Shown here piece after piece: positions 62,870 through 64,000 of a DNA stretch of 64,000 nt. The stretch is from assembly GCF_905147365.1 (NCBI RefSeq), contig NC_056408.1:2356001-2420000 (forward strand). Reading direction: 5' to 3'. Made by a program: the position numbers and the translations under genes. The DNA comes from Aricia agestis. Taxonomy: Eukaryota; Arthropoda; Insecta; Lepidoptera; Lycaenidae. Numbering within the stretch: position 1 is the stretch's first letter; each line of letters begins with the position of its first letter. Below the pieces are notes generated by a model. That model saw nothing but the letters and a program-made list of their open reading frames with translations. It was not told the DNA's origin and searched no databases.

Positions 62870-64000
62870 TGACTCCTACGCATTAGAGTACCGTCCCCAA
62901 CCCAATGCTGCTCATAAATTGAACCATGTGGTTAGGGTTGGTGCAACGAATTTTCTCTGTGGATGAGTATTCGTAGCGACCAAGGTGCCTGTTCCTGCTC
63001 TGTAGTAGAGCAGGACAGTCAAGGAGAAGGTGTATAGGTGTCTCATCCTCCTCCTCGCAGAATCTGCAAGTCGTTAAGCTACTAACACCTATTAAGGTGC
63101 TTATTGAGCTTGCAGTGCCCAGTTAGGCTTCTGGTAAGGATTCTTAACTGATTCCTACCCATGGTAAGCACTATTTCTGACAGTTTCTTGTTAAAGCCAG
63201 GAATTTGTGCCTTGGAGTGTTCAAGGCCAGGGCCTGTAGACAAGTGGTAAAGCAACGCTAACGCTAGCGTTAGCGTTAGCGTTTTGCCACTTGTCTACGG
63301 GGGCAGGGGTCTCACCCCATTGCTTTCTGCCTAGTTCGCGAGCCCATTCCTCGAGCACTTGCTTTGTAGTACTGGGAGATATTCCGCAGACCGGTTTTGG
63401 GTCATATATGAGACTCTCGGCCCCAAGCCTAGCCAGTTCGTCTGCGGTTTCGTTGCCGGGGACGTTACTGTGGCCCGGGACCCATACTAGGCGTATTTCG
63501 TTGTCCATTCCTAGCATGTTAAACGTCTCAATGCATTCCAGAACCAATTTCGACGAAACTTCTGCAGCAGTCAGTGCTTTAAGTGCAGCTTGACTATCAG
63601 AAAGGATAAAAATATTTTTGTTAACTAGTGCCATCTCTAGGCTTTCTAGTAAGCAACCGATGATTGCGAAGACCTCAGCCTGAAACACGGTCGCAAACTC
63701 CCCCAAACTGGCATGTTTGCCTCTTGGTGGCTTGTCCCCGTAGAATCCGGCTCCCGCACGGTTCTTTCCTTGATCCATCTGTGAACCAAACTATATCGCT
63801 AGAGCGAACATCAATTAGGATTATTCCTTCCCAGTCCTCCCTGGCAGGTATAAGAACCTGATATTGCTTCGAAAAGCTATGCACCTTGATCATGGCATCT
63901 GATGACATTTTGCCACACTACGCAGCCATATGTGGTAATCGGTCTCACTACGGCTGTATAAAGCCATTGTGTGTTACTGAACTTCTGCTAAATTGCTGGA
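62870..64000 (-). pseudogene. 3' part of a non-LTR retrotransposon ORF2 with RNase H
   Basis: Running from the window end on the minus strand, the segment WLYTAVVRPITTYGCVVW is the reverse-transcriptase thumb end. It is followed by RNase H with WFTDGSR (first Asp), FQAEVFAI (Glu), ILSDSQAALKAL (Asp) and VPGHSNVPGNETADELAR (His and last Asp). Downstream LRILTRSLTGHCKLNKHLNR and CRFCEEEDETPIHLLLDCPA form the C-terminal Cys/His region of Jockey/R1-group elements. The RNase H is split by a frame shift between the first Asp (63908-63675 frame) and FYGDKPPRGK (63778-63221 frame), and other shifts follow after about 63220. The element ends in an A-rich tail at about 62850-62835. It continues beyond the window, so its 5' end is unknown. 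Confidence 0.78.
63247..63283. repeat. In-frame GCTAAC/GTTAGC hexamer repeat
   Basis: CAACGCTAACGCTAGCGTTA, GCGTTAGCG is a short palindromic hexamer tract inside the RNase H-bearing frame. It reads NANANASVSV in the protein. Confidence 0.7.

Noticed and set aside
1..64000. A defence system, phage, operon or other compact gene system
   Set aside because: The DNA is eukaryotic, with isolated exons and transposon remnants. No cluster of intact genes exists in the window.

Overview
This window looks like nuclear DNA of a moth or butterfly (Lepidoptera). It is AT-rich, has no prokaryote-like operons, and contains only a few short GC-rich islands that look like exons. The rest is filled with repeats of types known from Lepidoptera: non-autonomous Helitrons ending in CTAG or CTRR, two tRNA-derived SINE families, TA-, TTA/TAA- and 8-bp-duplicating inverted-repeat elements, a mariner, a Ty3/gypsy remnant and several 5'-truncated non-LTR retrotransposons. 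The species cannot be named from sequence alone.

Host gene content is thin and mostly on the minus strand. Two exons (4850-4921 and 1248-1422) join in a compatible phase and encode a Ser/Pro/Glu-rich linker followed by the start of a CUB domain. They probably belong to a secreted or membrane CUB protein, perhaps like SOL-1 (suppressor of lurcher). A GC-rich patch near 50.96-51.0 kb carries a minus-strand arthropod Inr-DPE core promoter followed by an AUG-less leader of about 170 nt. It could be the start of this gene or of another one. A third minus-strand exon (35100-35310) encodes one strong membrane segment, a stop codon and then a consensus splice donor. On this reading most of the window is a very large, repeat-filled intron.

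Layout: 0-5 kb holds CUB-gene exons, a truncated LINE and small MITEs. From 5 to 12.6 kb there are foldback and MITE elements, LINE tails and the GGGTTCCGTACC repeat family. From 12.96 to 15.38 kb there is a nest of a MITE, an hAT-type element, repeat ends and a near full-length mariner with a broken transposase. From 15.4 to 17.1 kb there is a Helitron and then a Harbinger derivative with a MADF remnant inside another inverted-repeat element. From 17 to 31 kb there are hairpins, MITEs, Helitron pieces and one long near-perfect inverted repeat. From 31 to 42 kb there are tandem Helitrons, MITEs and nested hAT-type elements. From 42.5 to 44.3 kb a LINE with an uninterrupted reverse-transcriptase frame sits inside a TA-flanked MITE. 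From 45 to 54.3 kb there are further MITEs, SINEs and Helitrons, including a Helitron/(TA)n/SINE/MITE stack. From 57.9 to 62.5 kb there is a complete SINE and a gypsy remnant broken by an hAT element and a MITE. From 62.8 to 64 kb there is the 3' part of an RNase H-bearing non-LTR element on the minus strand.

I see no operon-like or defence-type system. The most informative items are the host-gene fragments, the nested insertions dated by target-site duplications, and a class of short-loop perfect hairpins that look like fold-back (template-switch) events.
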